Assembly: GCF_039596395.1 (NCBI RefSeq)
Contig: NZ_JBCNJT010000001.1
Location: 1,461,315 to 1,525,314 of the forward strand
Direction of reading: 5' to 3'
DNA length: 64,000 nt
Origin: Fluviicola sp.
GTDB taxonomy: Bacteria; Bacteroidota; Bacteroidia; Flavobacteriales_D; Crocinitomicaceae
In this document: in pieces, positions 53,008 to 61,698 of the stretch
How the letters are laid out: the number at the start of each line of letters is the position of its first letter
Numbering within the stretch: the stretch's first letter is position 1
The notes under the pieces: generated by a model
What the model saw: only the letters and a program-made list of their open reading frames with translations
Told to the model about the DNA's origin: nothing
Database searches by the model: none
Position numbers and translations under genes: made by a program

Positions 53008-55410
53008 TTGAACAACTACATCAAAGATATCGACAGGCTCAAAGCTTTACTGGCTTATTCTGTCATTGATACTCCTTCGGAGGAATTTTACGATACGTTG
53101 AACAGTTTGGTGGCCACCATCTGTAATACACCCATATCGCTGATTTCTTTCATTGATGACAAAAGGCAATGGTATAAATCGAAGACGGGAATGGACATTG
53201 ACGAACTTCCGATCGAAGAAACCATTTGCCAGTATTCCCTGCTGGAAGAAGACATCCTGGAAATTCCCGACACGCTGGAAGATGGCCGGTTAACGAATAT
53301 TCCTGCGGTACAAGCCGAAAACGGAATCCGTTTTTACGCCGGGATTCCGCTTCGTTCTCCGGGCGGCTATGCCATCGGTTCTGTTTGTGCGGCCGACTAT
53401 AAACCGCAGCAACTGGACGAAACCCAAAGACAAACCTTGCGGGACGTGGCCAAAATGGTGATGATCCACCTGGAAGCGAAGAAACGCAACGAAGAAATGG
53501 AAGCGGGGCTGAAAGACCTTCTTACGGAAAAGATCCAGGCTTCCGAAAGACAGATACGGATCCAGGAACGTGTTTACAACAACCTGTTTGAAGCCATTTC
53601 CCAATCCAATGCCATTATTGAATTCTCTATCGACGGGACCATTCTGAACCTGAACGAGCGGTTTGCCGAAATGATGGGATATTCCGTAGAAGAACTGACC
53701 GGTCAGAAACACACGATCCTGATGACAGAATCACTAACAGAGAACAACGATTTTGTGTGGGAAAAGATCGCTGCCGGACAACCTTATTCGGGCAAGTTCA
53801 GACGCCGGCACAAGGACGGGAAAACAATCTGGATCCAGGCTTCCTACAGCCCGGTAATCAATATCAAAGGTGAGGTGACCAAAATCACCAATATTTCCAT
53901 TGACATCACCAATGATATCCTGGCAATTAATTCCCTGGAAGCCCTGAGTAATCAAAAAGATAATTTCATTGCCAATATCAGCCACGAATTGCGCTCTCCG
54001 CTTCATGCGATCCTTGGTTTTACGGAACTTTTGATCGAAGAGGAGGCAAACGGGCAGAAACGGAAACAATTGCAATCCGTGAAAACTGCCGGAGACACCT
54101 TACTTTACCTGGTAAACGGGATTTTAGACCTCAGTAAGATCGAAGCCGGGTTGTTCCAGTTTGATTTGCGGGATTTTAACCTGCACGACACGGTGGAGAA
54201 CGTATTCTCCATTTTGAACGGAAAAGCACAGCATAAAAAACTTTCACTCAGTTACGAGATCGCACCGAATATTCCGAACACACTGAACGGAGATCCGCAC
54301 CGCCTGGAACAAGTACTGATCAATTTACTGGACAATGCCTTGAAATTTACCGCTGAAGGATCCGTGAAACTCCACATTTCAGCAGAACAAAGCGATCCGG
54401 GATCAGCAACGCTGACCTTTGTTGTTTCCGATACAGGAATCGGGATACCGGAAGAGAAACTGGAAAGCGTTTTCGGCCGGTTTACACAGGCCGAGGAAAA
54501 CACTACCCGTAAATACGGCGGGACCGGTTTGGGCCTGAATATTTGCAAATTGCTGGTTGAGAAACAGGGCGGAAACATCTCTGTGAGCAGTAAACCCGGA
54601 GAGTACACAAAATTCACCTTCCAGCTGACTTACGCTGTTTCCGAAAAACAGGAGCAGCAGGAATCCGCTGCTACCCACAAAGATTACAGCTTTTTAACGG
54701 GAAAAGTATTGATGTGCGAAGACAACGAGGCCAACCGCATTCTTGCACAGCATTTGTTCGATTCCACCAATATAGAACTGGACATGGCGGAAAACGGCAA
54801 AATAGGAGTGGAGTTGTTCCGGGAAAAGAACTACGACGTGGTGCTGATGGACATCCAGATGCCGGAAATGGACGGATACCAAGCCACAGCTTATATCCGC
54901 AACGAACTGAAATCGGAAACACCGATCGTTGCACTGACAGCCCATTCAATTGGCAAAGAGAAAGAAAAATGTGTGGCTGCCGGCATGAATGGTTATTTAT
55001 CGAAACCCTTCAAAAAAAGCGAGTTACTGGACCTGATCGGACACTGGCTGAAAGAAGAAAAAGAAGTGCAGGAGAAAGAAGAGTTTGCATTTTCACTGGA
55101 AATCATCCGGGAAGCTTCTTTGGGAAATACTGATTTCGAGAACCAAATGCTCCGGCTTTTCCTGGACCAATCGAACGAATCGCTGGAAAAAATGAAGAAC
55201 TGGTATACCGAACAGGATTGGGATGCGATCTGCAAACAGGCCCATCAATTGAAATCTACTTTCGGCATGTTCTTAATGGACACTGCTCTTTTGGACCGGA
55301 TCGAGAAAAGGATCGGCCAGGATGAGCTGGATCAGCAGCTGAAGACACTTGAACAACAGATTATGCGTGCGCATGCACATATTCACCAATTAATGCATTC
55401 GGACAAATGA
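53008..55410 (+). CDS. Hybrid sensor histidine kinase (GAF-PAS-HisKA-HATPase-REC-HPt)
   Basis: An 800-residue cytoplasmic hybrid kinase. The start is a TTG (reading MNNYIKDIDRLKALLAYSVI), because no ATG lies between it and the GAF domain. Domains: GAF (about 15-165), PAS (about 190-305, NAIIEFSIDGTILNLNERFA), HisKA with His326 (FIANISHELRSPLHAILGF), HATPase (NLLDNALKF, GTGLGLNICK), receiver with Asp615 (VVLMDIQMPEMDGY) and a C-terminal HPt domain with His746 (CKQAHQLKSTFGM). This allows an internal four-step phosphorelay. It overlaps the first of two small response regulator genes by 4 bp. Confidence 0.95.
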   Translation: MNNYIKDIDRLKALLAYSVIDTPSEEFYDTLNSLVATICNTPISLISFIDDKRQWYKSKTGMDIDELPIEETICQYSLLEEDILEIPDTLEDGRLTNIPAVQAENGIRFYAGIPLRSPGGYAIGSVCAADYKPQQLDETQRQTLRDVAKMVMIHLEAKKRNEEMEAGLKDLLTEKIQASERQIRIQERVYNNLFEAISQSNAIIEFSIDGTILNLNERFAEMMGYSVEELTGQKHTILMTESLTENNDFVWEKIAAGQPYSGKFRRRHKDGKTIWIQASYSPVINIKGEVTKITNISIDITNDILAINSLEALSNQKDNFIANISHELRSPLHAILGFTELLIEEEANGQKRKQLQSVKTAGDTLLYLVNGILDLSKIEAGLFQFDLRDFNLHDTVENVFSILNGKAQHKKLSLSYEIAPNIPNTLNGDPHRLEQVLINLLDNALKFTAEGSVKLHISAEQSDPGSATLTFVVSDTGIGIPEEKLESVFGRFTQAEENTTRKYGGTGLGLNICKLLVEKQGGNISVSSKPGEYTKFTFQLTYAVSEKQEQQESAATHKDYSFLTGKVLMCEDNEANRILAQHLFDSTNIELDMAENGKIGVELFREKNYDVVLMDIQMPEMDGYQATAYIRNELKSETPIVALTAHSIGKEKEKCVAAGMNGYLSKPFKKSELLDLIGHWLKEEKEVQEKEEFAFSLEIIREASLGNTDFENQMLRLFLDQSNESLEKMKNWYTEQDWDAICKQAHQLKSTFGMFLMDTALLDRIEKRIGQDELDQQLKTLEQQIMRAHAHIHQLMHSDK

Positions 55411-55769
55411 ATATCTTATTGATCGAAGACGAAGATTTGCTTCGTAAATCACTGGCTTTTTTCCTGCGATCCAATGGTTACGAAGTAGAGGAATTTGACA
55501 ACGGAGCGGATGCCATTGAATACATCCAGGCAAAGCATGAACACATAGACCTGGTTATTACGGACCTGAATCTTCCTTTTGCAGGAGGAAAACAAGTGCT
55601 TCATTCCACCAATCCTTATAAAAACATTAAGAAAATTGTTTTGACCTCCCAATCTCATGAATCAACAGAGGTAGAAGTTTTTGAAATAGGTTCGGACGAC
55701 TTCATTTCCAAGCCGTTCAGTCCGGCAGCATTACTTAAACGTATCGAAAAACTGATTCCCCAAACCTGA
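55407..55769 (+). CDS. Single-domain response regulator (copy 1)
   Basis: A 120-residue stand-alone receiver. Acidic pocket IEDEDLL, phospho-acceptor Asp in LVITDLNLPFAGG (about residue 52), Thr in IVLTSQSHE and Lys in DDFISKPFSP are all intact. No output domain, so it must act by protein contact or as a phosphate sink. The 4-bp overlap with the hybrid kinase gene points to it as the receiver for the HPt domain. It is a close paralogue of the next gene. Confidence 0.93.
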   Translation: MNILLIEDEDLLRKSLAFFLRSNGYEVEEFDNGADAIEYIQAKHEHIDLVITDLNLPFAGGKQVLHSTNPYKNIKKIVLTSQSHESTEVEVFEIGSDDFISKPFSPAALLKRIEKLIPQT

Positions 55770-55951
55770 TCATCCTTTAGAAATAAACCGCCGTTGACCA
55801 GTTTACATTTGGAATTTTTCTCCCGGATACTTATCTTTTAATCCTAATAAAAAAAGAAGATGCCAATTTGAGCCGATTAATAGCTTGAAAAAGCAGAAAA
55901 AATCAAACACACAATTGACAGCACTATTCACAAATGAATAACCGGAAACAG

Positions 55952-56314
55952 ATGAATATCGTATTGATTGAAGACGAAGACCTGCTTAGAAAATCACTGG
56001 CTTATTTCCTGCGCTCTCATGATCACCAGGTAGAAGAATTCGATAACGGGGCCGATGCCATTGTTTACATTCACAAAAACCATGAGGCCATTGACCTGAT
56101 CATTACGGATCTGAATTTACCGTTCGCAGGAGGAAAACAGGTGTTGCATTCCAGTAATCCTTATAAACAGATCAAAAAGATCGTCCTCACATCTTATTCC
56201 ATGGAATCCAACGAATTGGAAGTATTCGACCTGGGAGGCGATGATTTTATTGCGAAACCTTTTAGTCCACAGGTATTGCTCAAGCGCATTGAAAAATTAT
56301 TTTCTCCCATGTAA
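55952..56314 (+). CDS. Single-domain response regulator (copy 2)
   Basis: A 120-residue receiver almost collinear with its neighbour: MNIVLIEDEDLLRKSLAYFL versus MNILLIEDEDLLRKSLAFFL, and ITDLNLPFAGGKQVLHSSNP versus the same with STNP. By eye roughly seven of ten residues are identical. Catalytic Asp, Thr and Lys are intact. An earlier ATG at 55934 would add MNNRKQ; the start at 55952 matches the paralogue. The 182-bp spacer from the first copy suggests a tandem duplication with its own promoter or a processed leader. Partner and target unknown. Confidence 0.92.
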   Translation: MNIVLIEDEDLLRKSLAYFLRSHDHQVEEFDNGADAIVYIHKNHEAIDLIITDLNLPFAGGKQVLHSSNPYKQIKKIVLTSYSMESNELEVFDLGGDDFIAKPFSPQVLLKRIEKLFSPM

Positions 56315-56374
56315 CGGTTTTTAATTGCAAACCTGCTACATTTATTTCTACTAATTATTCACTCATACGATTGC

Positions 56375-57184
56375 ATGAACCCTGCTAATACTTCTTCAGA
56401 CAATCACATCCTGTTGTATTTCGGATTGACCATTTCGCTTATTCTCATAGGGATCGCGGTTGCTATGTTCGTCAGAAGACGTATGCGTTCCCAGCTTGTT
56501 AAAAACGCTGAAGTTTATCAGGAAATTATCGAAGACATTTTATTCCGTTTGATGTTCGGGAAACTAAGCATGGAAGAAAGCCTGAAACTTTTCCGGGCGT
56601 TGAAACAAAGCAATCTGCTGAGTAAAGTCACCACGCAATCCATTATTTTCCTGCACGAGAATTATTCGGGCAAACAACGGGAGATCCTGGAAGATTTCTT
56701 TGTATTGTCGGATCTTACGGCTTATTCCTTCAAAAAGATCCGGTCCCGAAAAGCTGCCGATATTATCTCCGGTATTCGTTATTTATCCACCATGAATGTC
56801 CGCGAGGCATTTGAATTCATGAAACTGGAACTGGAACACCCGAATGACGATGTCAAAAAAGAAGCATTTATCGGCCTGGTAGCCTTACAGGGAATGGAAG
56901 GACTGTCTTTTTTCAAGCTTCCCGTTTTCCCGATTGATGATATTACGCAGGAACGTATTCTCAACCAGTTAAAGAACAAACGGTTTACTTCATTCGCAGG
57001 TGTTCACCTGTTGCTTTATGCCGAAAATCCAAGTTTGATCCTCCTGGGAGCACGCATTACGGAACAATTTCAGCTACATGCTTACTACGAATACATCCTT
57101 TCATTTGATAAAGAGCTTCAGCCAAGGTATGCTGTTCCGTTGGAAGCCATTCGGGAACGGATCGGAAAGGAAACCCGTCATTAA
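56375..57184 (+). CDS. Membrane-anchored HEAT-like repeat protein
   Basis: A 269-residue protein. One transmembrane helix near the N-terminus (ILLYFGLTISLILIGIAVAMF) followed by basic RRRMR gives a cytoplasmic C-terminal domain. The rest is helical, with pairs such as AADIISGIRYLSTMNVREAF and PNDDVKKEAFIGLVALQGME, the spacing of degenerate HEAT repeats. It follows the two response regulator genes and may be their effector at the membrane; similar HEAT proteins sit beside response regulators in other Bacteroidota, from general recollection. Confidence 0.7.
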   Translation: MNPANTSSDNHILLYFGLTISLILIGIAVAMFVRRRMRSQLVKNAEVYQEIIEDILFRLMFGKLSMEESLKLFRALKQSNLLSKVTTQSIIFLHENYSGKQREILEDFFVLSDLTAYSFKKIRSRKAADIISGIRYLSTMNVREAFEFMKLELEHPNDDVKKEAFIGLVALQGMEGLSFFKLPVFPIDDITQERILNQLKNKRFTSFAGVHLLLYAENPSLILLGARITEQFQLHAYYEYILSFDKELQPRYAVPLEAIRERIGKETRH

Positions 57185-57246
57185 TCGGGTATCTCAAATT
57201 TCTGTAAAGATTTTTGCCGCTTTTTGTAGTAATTTCACTGCTGATT

Positions 57247-57876
57247 ATGGTATTTGAGAAAGAATTCAAGGAAGCAATCGTCAATTTGTCTATCAAGGAA
57301 AAAGACCGGCTTTTGCTGCGCCTGCTAAAACGGGATATTCCGCTGGCAAACCAGTTGTATTTTGAATTGGTGAGTACACAAACGGTAGAAGAGCGCCGCA
57401 CGGAACTGGAGGAGATGGTGGTGAAACGTGTTGCGACTATGAGTAAACACAGTTCGTCGATCCAGGATTTGCTGCAGAAAACGCGTTCATTGAGCGGCGA
57501 TATTACCGAGCAGGTAAAGATTACCAAAGACAAGTTCGGTGAAGTAAGCCTGAATTTATTAATGATGATTGAACTGCTGAAATCCAATAATCCGAAAATT
57601 TCCTTCTTTTCACGGGGAAAGCCACAAAAATTTGCTGTTTACCTGGTTGCAAGGGCTTTTAAGGTGTTGGTGCTCATCGGAGCGATGCATGAAGATTATC
57701 TGGTTGATTTTAAGTCAGACCTGGAGCGCCTGGGAGAACTGATTTCACAAAATGATCTATTGAATAAGACTGCGAAACATCATGGACTGGAAGTGGAGTG
57801 GTTGCTTTCGGGGGAAATCCCGGAGAACATCAAAGAACGGCAGGATGCGCTGCGGAAGAGGGGGTTGTTGAAGTGA
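57247..57876 (+). CDS. Conserved hypothetical cytoplasmic protein
   Basis: A 209-residue helical protein starting MVFEKEFKEAIVNLSIKEKD at 57247; an ATG at 57214 would add 11 hydrophobic residues that do not look like a signal peptide. It has a middle coiled-coil-like stretch (TELEEMVVKRVATMSKHSSS) and a C-terminal helical bundle. I believe it belongs to a group conserved in Bacteroidota without known function, but cannot name it. It ends the kinase-regulator gene run; a short GCAAC/GTTGC hairpin follows. Confidence 0.6.
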   Translation: MVFEKEFKEAIVNLSIKEKDRLLLRLLKRDIPLANQLYFELVSTQTVEERRTELEEMVVKRVATMSKHSSSIQDLLQKTRSLSGDITEQVKITKDKFGEVSLNLLMMIELLKSNNPKISFFSRGKPQKFAVYLVARAFKVLVLIGAMHEDYLVDFKSDLERLGELISQNDLLNKTAKHHGLEVEWLLSGEIPENIKERQDALRKRGLLK

Positions 57877-58225
57877 AGGGCAACTGCGTTGCTGATTTTT
57901 CCCACAGAAGAGCATAGAGGAAACGCAGATGTTATTTGTAATCCCGGGTGGTAACTGAGTGGTTGGTTTACCACAAGGAACACAAAGACATAGCAGATCA
58001 GCCGCGGCTGACCGCTATATCCTTCAGAGCACGAAGTTTTTCACTTATTCCAATGGCAACTGCGCTGCTTTTTTATTCCGAAGTATGTCATGTTACAAGA
58101 AATTTTACCCGGGATTTATCAGCAACCGCGAGGCTTTCACATTTGTTAACAAACAAAAATCAATAGCTGCTGTAACATATCAGCGATGAGTTGGTCTTAC
58201 GACAAACCAATTCAAAATATCAGAT
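57877..58225. other. 349-bp intergenic repeat cluster
   Basis: Holds no gene that I can see. It contains two copies of GGCAACTGCG(T/C)TGCT (57880 and 58051), the first a hairpin that may terminate the upstream gene; two CCACAGAGG-class pieces (CCCACAGAAGAGCATAGAGG and CCACAAGGAACACAAAGACA); and a GATCAGCCGCGGCTGACC palindrome at about 57990-58017. It looks like a landing zone for several of the dispersed repeat families. Confidence 0.5.
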
Positions 58226-58552
58226 ATGAAAACAGTAATCCTTTTTATCGCATTAATCTTAACAACCGGTTCATTTGCCCTGGCAGGAAACGGTGAAACT
58301 TTACTGGACCGCATCATGCACCGCAAAATCTCTTACCCGGAATCTTTACGTGAGAAGGGAATTGAGACAACAGTTCGTGTGAAGGTGCGCGTTTTGGCGG
58401 AAAATCAACTGGAAATCATCGAAATAGATTCGGATTCCAAAGAAATGAAAGCAGCAATCGAAAAACAAGTGCAGCAAATAAAGATCAGAGTGCCCCAAAA
58501 TCTGATCGGAAACACATTCAATTACACCTATAAATTCCAGGTACAAAAGTAA
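58226..58552 (+). CDS. Small secreted protein with TonB C-terminal-like domain
   Basis: A 108-residue protein with a signal peptide (MKTVILFIALILTTGSFALA). The mature part, KISYPESLREKGIETTVRVK and VRVLAENQLEIIEIDSDSKE, has the YP...A/L-x-x-x-GI-x-x-V-x-V pattern of TonB C-terminal domains (here a single copy without membrane anchor or proline linker). It cannot act as a full TonB; a soluble accessory of a TonB-dependent or signalling system is possible. A terminator follows. Confidence 0.7.
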   Translation: MKTVILFIALILTTGSFALAGNGETLLDRIMHRKISYPESLREKGIETTVRVKVRVLAENQLEIIEIDSDSKEMKAAIEKQVQQIKIRVPQNLIGNTFNYTYKFQVQK

Positions 58553-58592
58553 TTCACTATTCAATCACTGAACACCTAAATCTAAATGTGAG

Positions 58593-58614
58593 AGCGGCTA
58601 AAGCCGCTTTTTTT
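58593..58614 (+). terminator. Terminator after the TonB-C-like gene
   Basis: AGCGGCT/AGCCGCT stem with a 2-nt A-rich loop, followed by a T run. Confidence 0.85.
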
Positions 58615-58672
58615 GTTACTACCAGGAGTTCGAAGAGCACGAAGTTTATTTTATGGGTAACAGCATGACTTA

Positions 58673-59041
58673 TTATCCATTCAGGGCAATTTTCATGTAT
58701 TTTCTCACTTCTTCGTTCAAATCTTCTTTTTGGAGCATTCGGAAATGGTGATTAAATTGATTGCTGCCCGGAACCTGTCCTACTTTTTGGAAACACAGGT
58801 TGTCGTAGTAGGGTTCTTTGAGCGGGAAGACCACATGGATGAAATTCTTTCCCAGTTGGGTAATCCAGGCAATGCGTTTTTGGCCGTTGTCAATGGCAAT
58901 CATGGTTTTGGTGGGATGCAGGGTAATGGTTCCCGCCGCGACGGATTCAAATTCGGCAACAAAATAGTCGAACAAACTCAGGGTATGTTCTGATTTTCCT
59001 GCAAGAAAACTGGCTATGGAAGGATTTCCGGTTTCACTCAT
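58673..59041 (-). CDS. DUF5655-like protein
   Basis: A 122-residue cytoplasmic protein; the ATG at 59041 (MSETGNPSIASFLAGKSEHT) is used, as the upstream ATG at 59119 would run into the promoter region shared with the MFS gene. The order TLSLFDYFVAEFESVAAGTI, TLHPTKTMIAI, IAWITQLGKNFIHVVFPLKE and the C-terminal FNHHFRMLQKEDLNEEVRKY matches the DUF5655 domain, which folds like small restriction-related or DNA-associated modules but has no known activity. It is divergent from the MFS gene. Confidence 0.75.
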   Translation of the reverse strand: MSETGNPSIASFLAGKSEHTLSLFDYFVAEFESVAAGTITLHPTKTMIAIDNGQKRIAWITQLGKNFIHVVFPLKEPYYDNLCFQKVGQVPGSNQFNHHFRMLQKEDLNEEVRKYMKIALNG

Positions 59042-59143
59042 TGTTCTCCATTCATTATTCGTTTGCAATATAAAGAAATTGTGTAATTTACCTGGAGTTT
59101 TTACATGGGTAAACTCCAATTACAAACTAAACAGAACACTTCT

Positions 59144-60703
59144 ATGCCTGATATTTCCTTGAAAAGCGCTACCGGCCGATGGGTCCTGTTTTCAACCATA
59201 TTGGCAACATCGATGGTATTCATTGACGGAAGCGCGCTGAATGTTGTTCTGCCATCCTTACAAAAAGACCTGAACGCTTCCGGAGCGGATATTTTCTGGG
59301 TGTTGAATGCGTATTTGCTTGTTTTGGCAGCAATGATGTTGCCCGGAGGTTCGTTCGGGGATAAATTCGGCCGGAAGAAAATCTTCGGTCTGGGAATTGT
59401 CATTTTTATCATCGGTTCTTTGCTTTGCGGCATTTCACCGACTGTCAATTTTTTAATTGTTTCCAGATCCATACAAGGGTTGGGAGGCGCATTCATGGTT
59501 CCGGGAAGTTTATCGCTCATTACATCTCTTATCCGGGAGCAGGAGCGGGGAAAGGCAATCGGAACCTGGTCGGCAGTGACGACTATTGTAAGTATCGGAG
59601 GTCCGATTATCGGCGGCGTTTTGGGTGATCATGGCTTGTGGCGCTATATTTTCTTTATCAATATTCCCATCGGCGTTATTTCGCTGATTGCGCTCTGGTC
59701 AAAGGTACCGGAAACCTCCAATGAAGACGATCAAAGCAAGGTAGATCTTCCAGGAGCTTTCCTGCTGGTAGCCGGCCTGGCTTCCATTACGTATAGTTTT
59801 TTGAAGTTTCCCTCGACCGGGTTGCAGGATTGGAAAGTCAACGCGATCCTGGTTTTTGGCATTGTGAGCCTGATTTTATTCCTGATCGTTGAAAAACGAA
59901 GCGCAAGTCCCATGATCCGGTTAGAACTTTTTTCAAACAAGAACTTCAGCGGGTTGAACCTGCTTACTTTTTTCCTCTACGGCGCACTGGGTGCAGGTTT
60001 CCTGTTCTTAAGCCTGAATTACGTCCAGATCCAGGGATATACCCAAACAGAATCCGGGCTGACCTTTTTGCCATTTACATTCATACTGGGATTATTTTCC
60101 CGGTACATTGGCACGCTTTCAGACCGGTTCGGGACCAAACTGTTTCTCATCGCCGGACCTTTTACAACCGGTTTAGGATTTTTATGGATGTCTTTCATTC
60201 AGCAAACCAGCGGTTTTCATGCATACTGGACGACCTATTTTCCCGGAATGATAATTATCAGTATCGGCATGCTTTTAACGGTTGTACCGCTTACAACGGC
60301 GGTTATGAATTCGATCAGTCAAAAACAGTCGGGGATTTCTTCCGGTGTTAATAATGCCGTTTCACGCATAGCGGGTATTTTCGCAAACGCTGCTTTCGGG
60401 GCGCTGGCTTTGTTCCTGTTTACGAACATCGTGCTACAAAAACTGGATGGATCGGAGTTCAGTGCAAACCAAAAAGCCAAAATTGTTGCGGAAACCGTGA
60501 ATTTAGGCAATGCGCAGGTTCCTTCCGGCAATTTTACTCCCACTCAGAAAACAACCATCCATCAACTTTACCGCGGTGCCTTCTTAAATTCCTATCAATC
60601 CGTATTGTGGTGTTGTACTGCTATGTGCTTTACCAGTTCGGCAATGGCTTATTTCCTGGTTAGGAACAGGGCCGGAAAATCGTCGGATCAATTAAAAGCC
60701 TGA
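59144..60703 (+). CDS. MFS multidrug transporter, DHA2 (EmrB/QacA) family
   Basis: A 519-residue transporter with 14 predicted helices. Motif D1 near the first helix reads MVFIDGSALNVVLPSLQKDL, motif A is SFGDKFGRKKIF, and motif C follows in VSIGGPIIGGVLG. These place it in the 14-helix DHA2 drug:H+ antiporter family. The start could also be the ATG at 59105 (adds 13 polar residues). It is divergent from the DUF5655 gene, and its 3' end overlaps the convergent AraC regulator gene by 16 bp. Confidence 0.93.
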   Translation: MPDISLKSATGRWVLFSTILATSMVFIDGSALNVVLPSLQKDLNASGADIFWVLNAYLLVLAAMMLPGGSFGDKFGRKKIFGLGIVIFIIGSLLCGISPTVNFLIVSRSIQGLGGAFMVPGSLSLITSLIREQERGKAIGTWSAVTTIVSIGGPIIGGVLGDHGLWRYIFFINIPIGVISLIALWSKVPETSNEDDQSKVDLPGAFLLVAGLASITYSFLKFPSTGLQDWKVNAILVFGIVSLILFLIVEKRSASPMIRLELFSNKNFSGLNLLTFFLYGALGAGFLFLSLNYVQIQGYTQTESGLTFLPFTFILGLFSRYIGTLSDRFGTKLFLIAGPFTTGLGFLWMSFIQQTSGFHAYWTTYFPGMIIISIGMLLTVVPLTTAVMNSISQKQSGISSGVNNAVSRIAGIFANAAFGALALFLFTNIVLQKLDGSEFSANQKAKIVAETVNLGNAQVPSGNFTPTQKTTIHQLYRGAFLNSYQSVLWCCTAMCFTSSAMAYFLVRNRAGKSSDQLKA

Positions 60704-61608
60704 CGGAACTGCAAAGGCGACAGATTCGTTTTCGATTTAAACAATTTGCTGAAGGACTGTATGTGTTCAAATCCCAGTTCGTAGGCAATTTCACTCACGG
60801 TTAAACCGGTGGTCGATAATTTTTCCTTGGCTAGTTCTATCAACTTCCCATGAATGTGCTGTTGTGTATTCTGACCTGTGAGCATGCGCAATAAACTGCT
60901 CAGATATCCCGGCGAAACATGCAGGGAATCGGCCAGATACTGAACGGTGGGTAAACCTTTCGAAACCAGGTCGTCGCTTTTAAAATAATCGGAAAGCAGG
61001 TGTTCCAGGCGGTCCAACACCTGGTGATTGGCTTGTTCGCGTGTAATAAACTGCCGGTTGTAAAAGCGCTCGGAGTAATTCAACAAGCTTTCCAGCTGCG
61101 AAACAATGATCTGTTTGCTGAATTTATCGATATTGGAATGATATTCCTGGCGGATGTTCCCAATGATCCCGTTCAGGGTATTTTCCTCTTTTTCCGATAA
61201 AAACAGGGCTTCATTCACTGCATAGTCGAAAAATTCGTACTGTTTGATCGTTTTTGCAAGCGGTGTATTCCACAAAAAATCGGGATGTATCAATAACATC
61301 CATCCCGATCTTTCCGTTGTTGCGTCTTTTTCGGCAGCGATGCCAAAAACCTGGTTCGGCGAAATGAAGAACAGAACACCTTCATCAAAATCATATTCCT
61401 GTTGCCCGTATTTCAATTTGGCACTGATTCCTCTTTTCAGGGAAATTTGGTAGAAATCAAACATCCAGTTCACCTCACCGATATCAGCCGGGCGTTGAAT
61501 GGCATTGAAATCAATGACACTGATCAGAGGATGTTCCGGTTTGGGCAAGCCTCTCAAACGGTGAAATTCGGTAATGGTGCTGATCTTTGTTATTTTCTTT
61601 TGTTCCAT
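60688..61608 (-). CDS. AraC-family transcriptional regulator
   Basis: A 306-residue regulator starting MEQKKITKISTITEFHRLRG at 61608; the earlier frame start at 61680 falls in a GTTCAAA repeat. The N-terminal part (about 30-170) is a cupin-like sensor (EGVLFFISPNQVFGI). The C-terminal AraC domain (about 205-305) has the two HTH units: TVQYLADSLHVSPGYLSSLL and LTVSEIAYELGFEHIQSFSK followed by LFKSKTNLSPLQFRQ. It may control the SDR gene upstream on the same strand or the convergent MFS gene. The inducer is unknown. Confidence 0.93.
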   Translation of the reverse strand: MEQKKITKISTITEFHRLRGLPKPEHPLISVIDFNAIQRPADIGEVNWMFDFYQISLKRGISAKLKYGQQEYDFDEGVLFFISPNQVFGIAAEKDATTERSGWMLLIHPDFLWNTPLAKTIKQYEFFDYAVNEALFLSEKEENTLNGIIGNIRQEYHSNIDKFSKQIIVSQLESLLNYSERFYNRQFITREQANHQVLDRLEHLLSDYFKSDDLVSKGLPTVQYLADSLHVSPGYLSSLLRMLTGQNTQQHIHGKLIELAKEKLSTTGLTVSEIAYELGFEHIQSFSKLFKSKTNLSPLQFRQAFN

Positions 61609-61617
61609 GGGGAGAAA

Positions 61618-61684
61618 ATGTTCAAAATGTTTAAACAGGTTCAAAAAGTTTAAAAGGTGACTGAGCGAAGTCGAAGCCACCTTT
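61618..61684. repeat. GTTCAAA repeat plus GAGCGAAGTCGAAG hairpin
   Basis: Words like GTTCAAAATGTTTAAACAGG lead into AAAGGTGACTGAGCGAAGTC and GAAGCCACCTTT, whose ends AAAGGTG/CACCTTT pair. Two of the dispersed families are joined here, in the gap between the SDR and AraC genes. Confidence 0.55.
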
Positions 61685-61698
61685 GTTCAATTACCAAT

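Noticed and set aside
57948-58189. Two small overlapping frames in the gap before the TonB-C-like gene
   Set aside because: They cross several dispersed repeats and a palindrome and show no coding character.
59101-59520. Minus-strand frame over the start of the MFS gene
   Set aside because: Antisense to transmembrane helices with conserved motifs; overlaps the real divergent promoter region.
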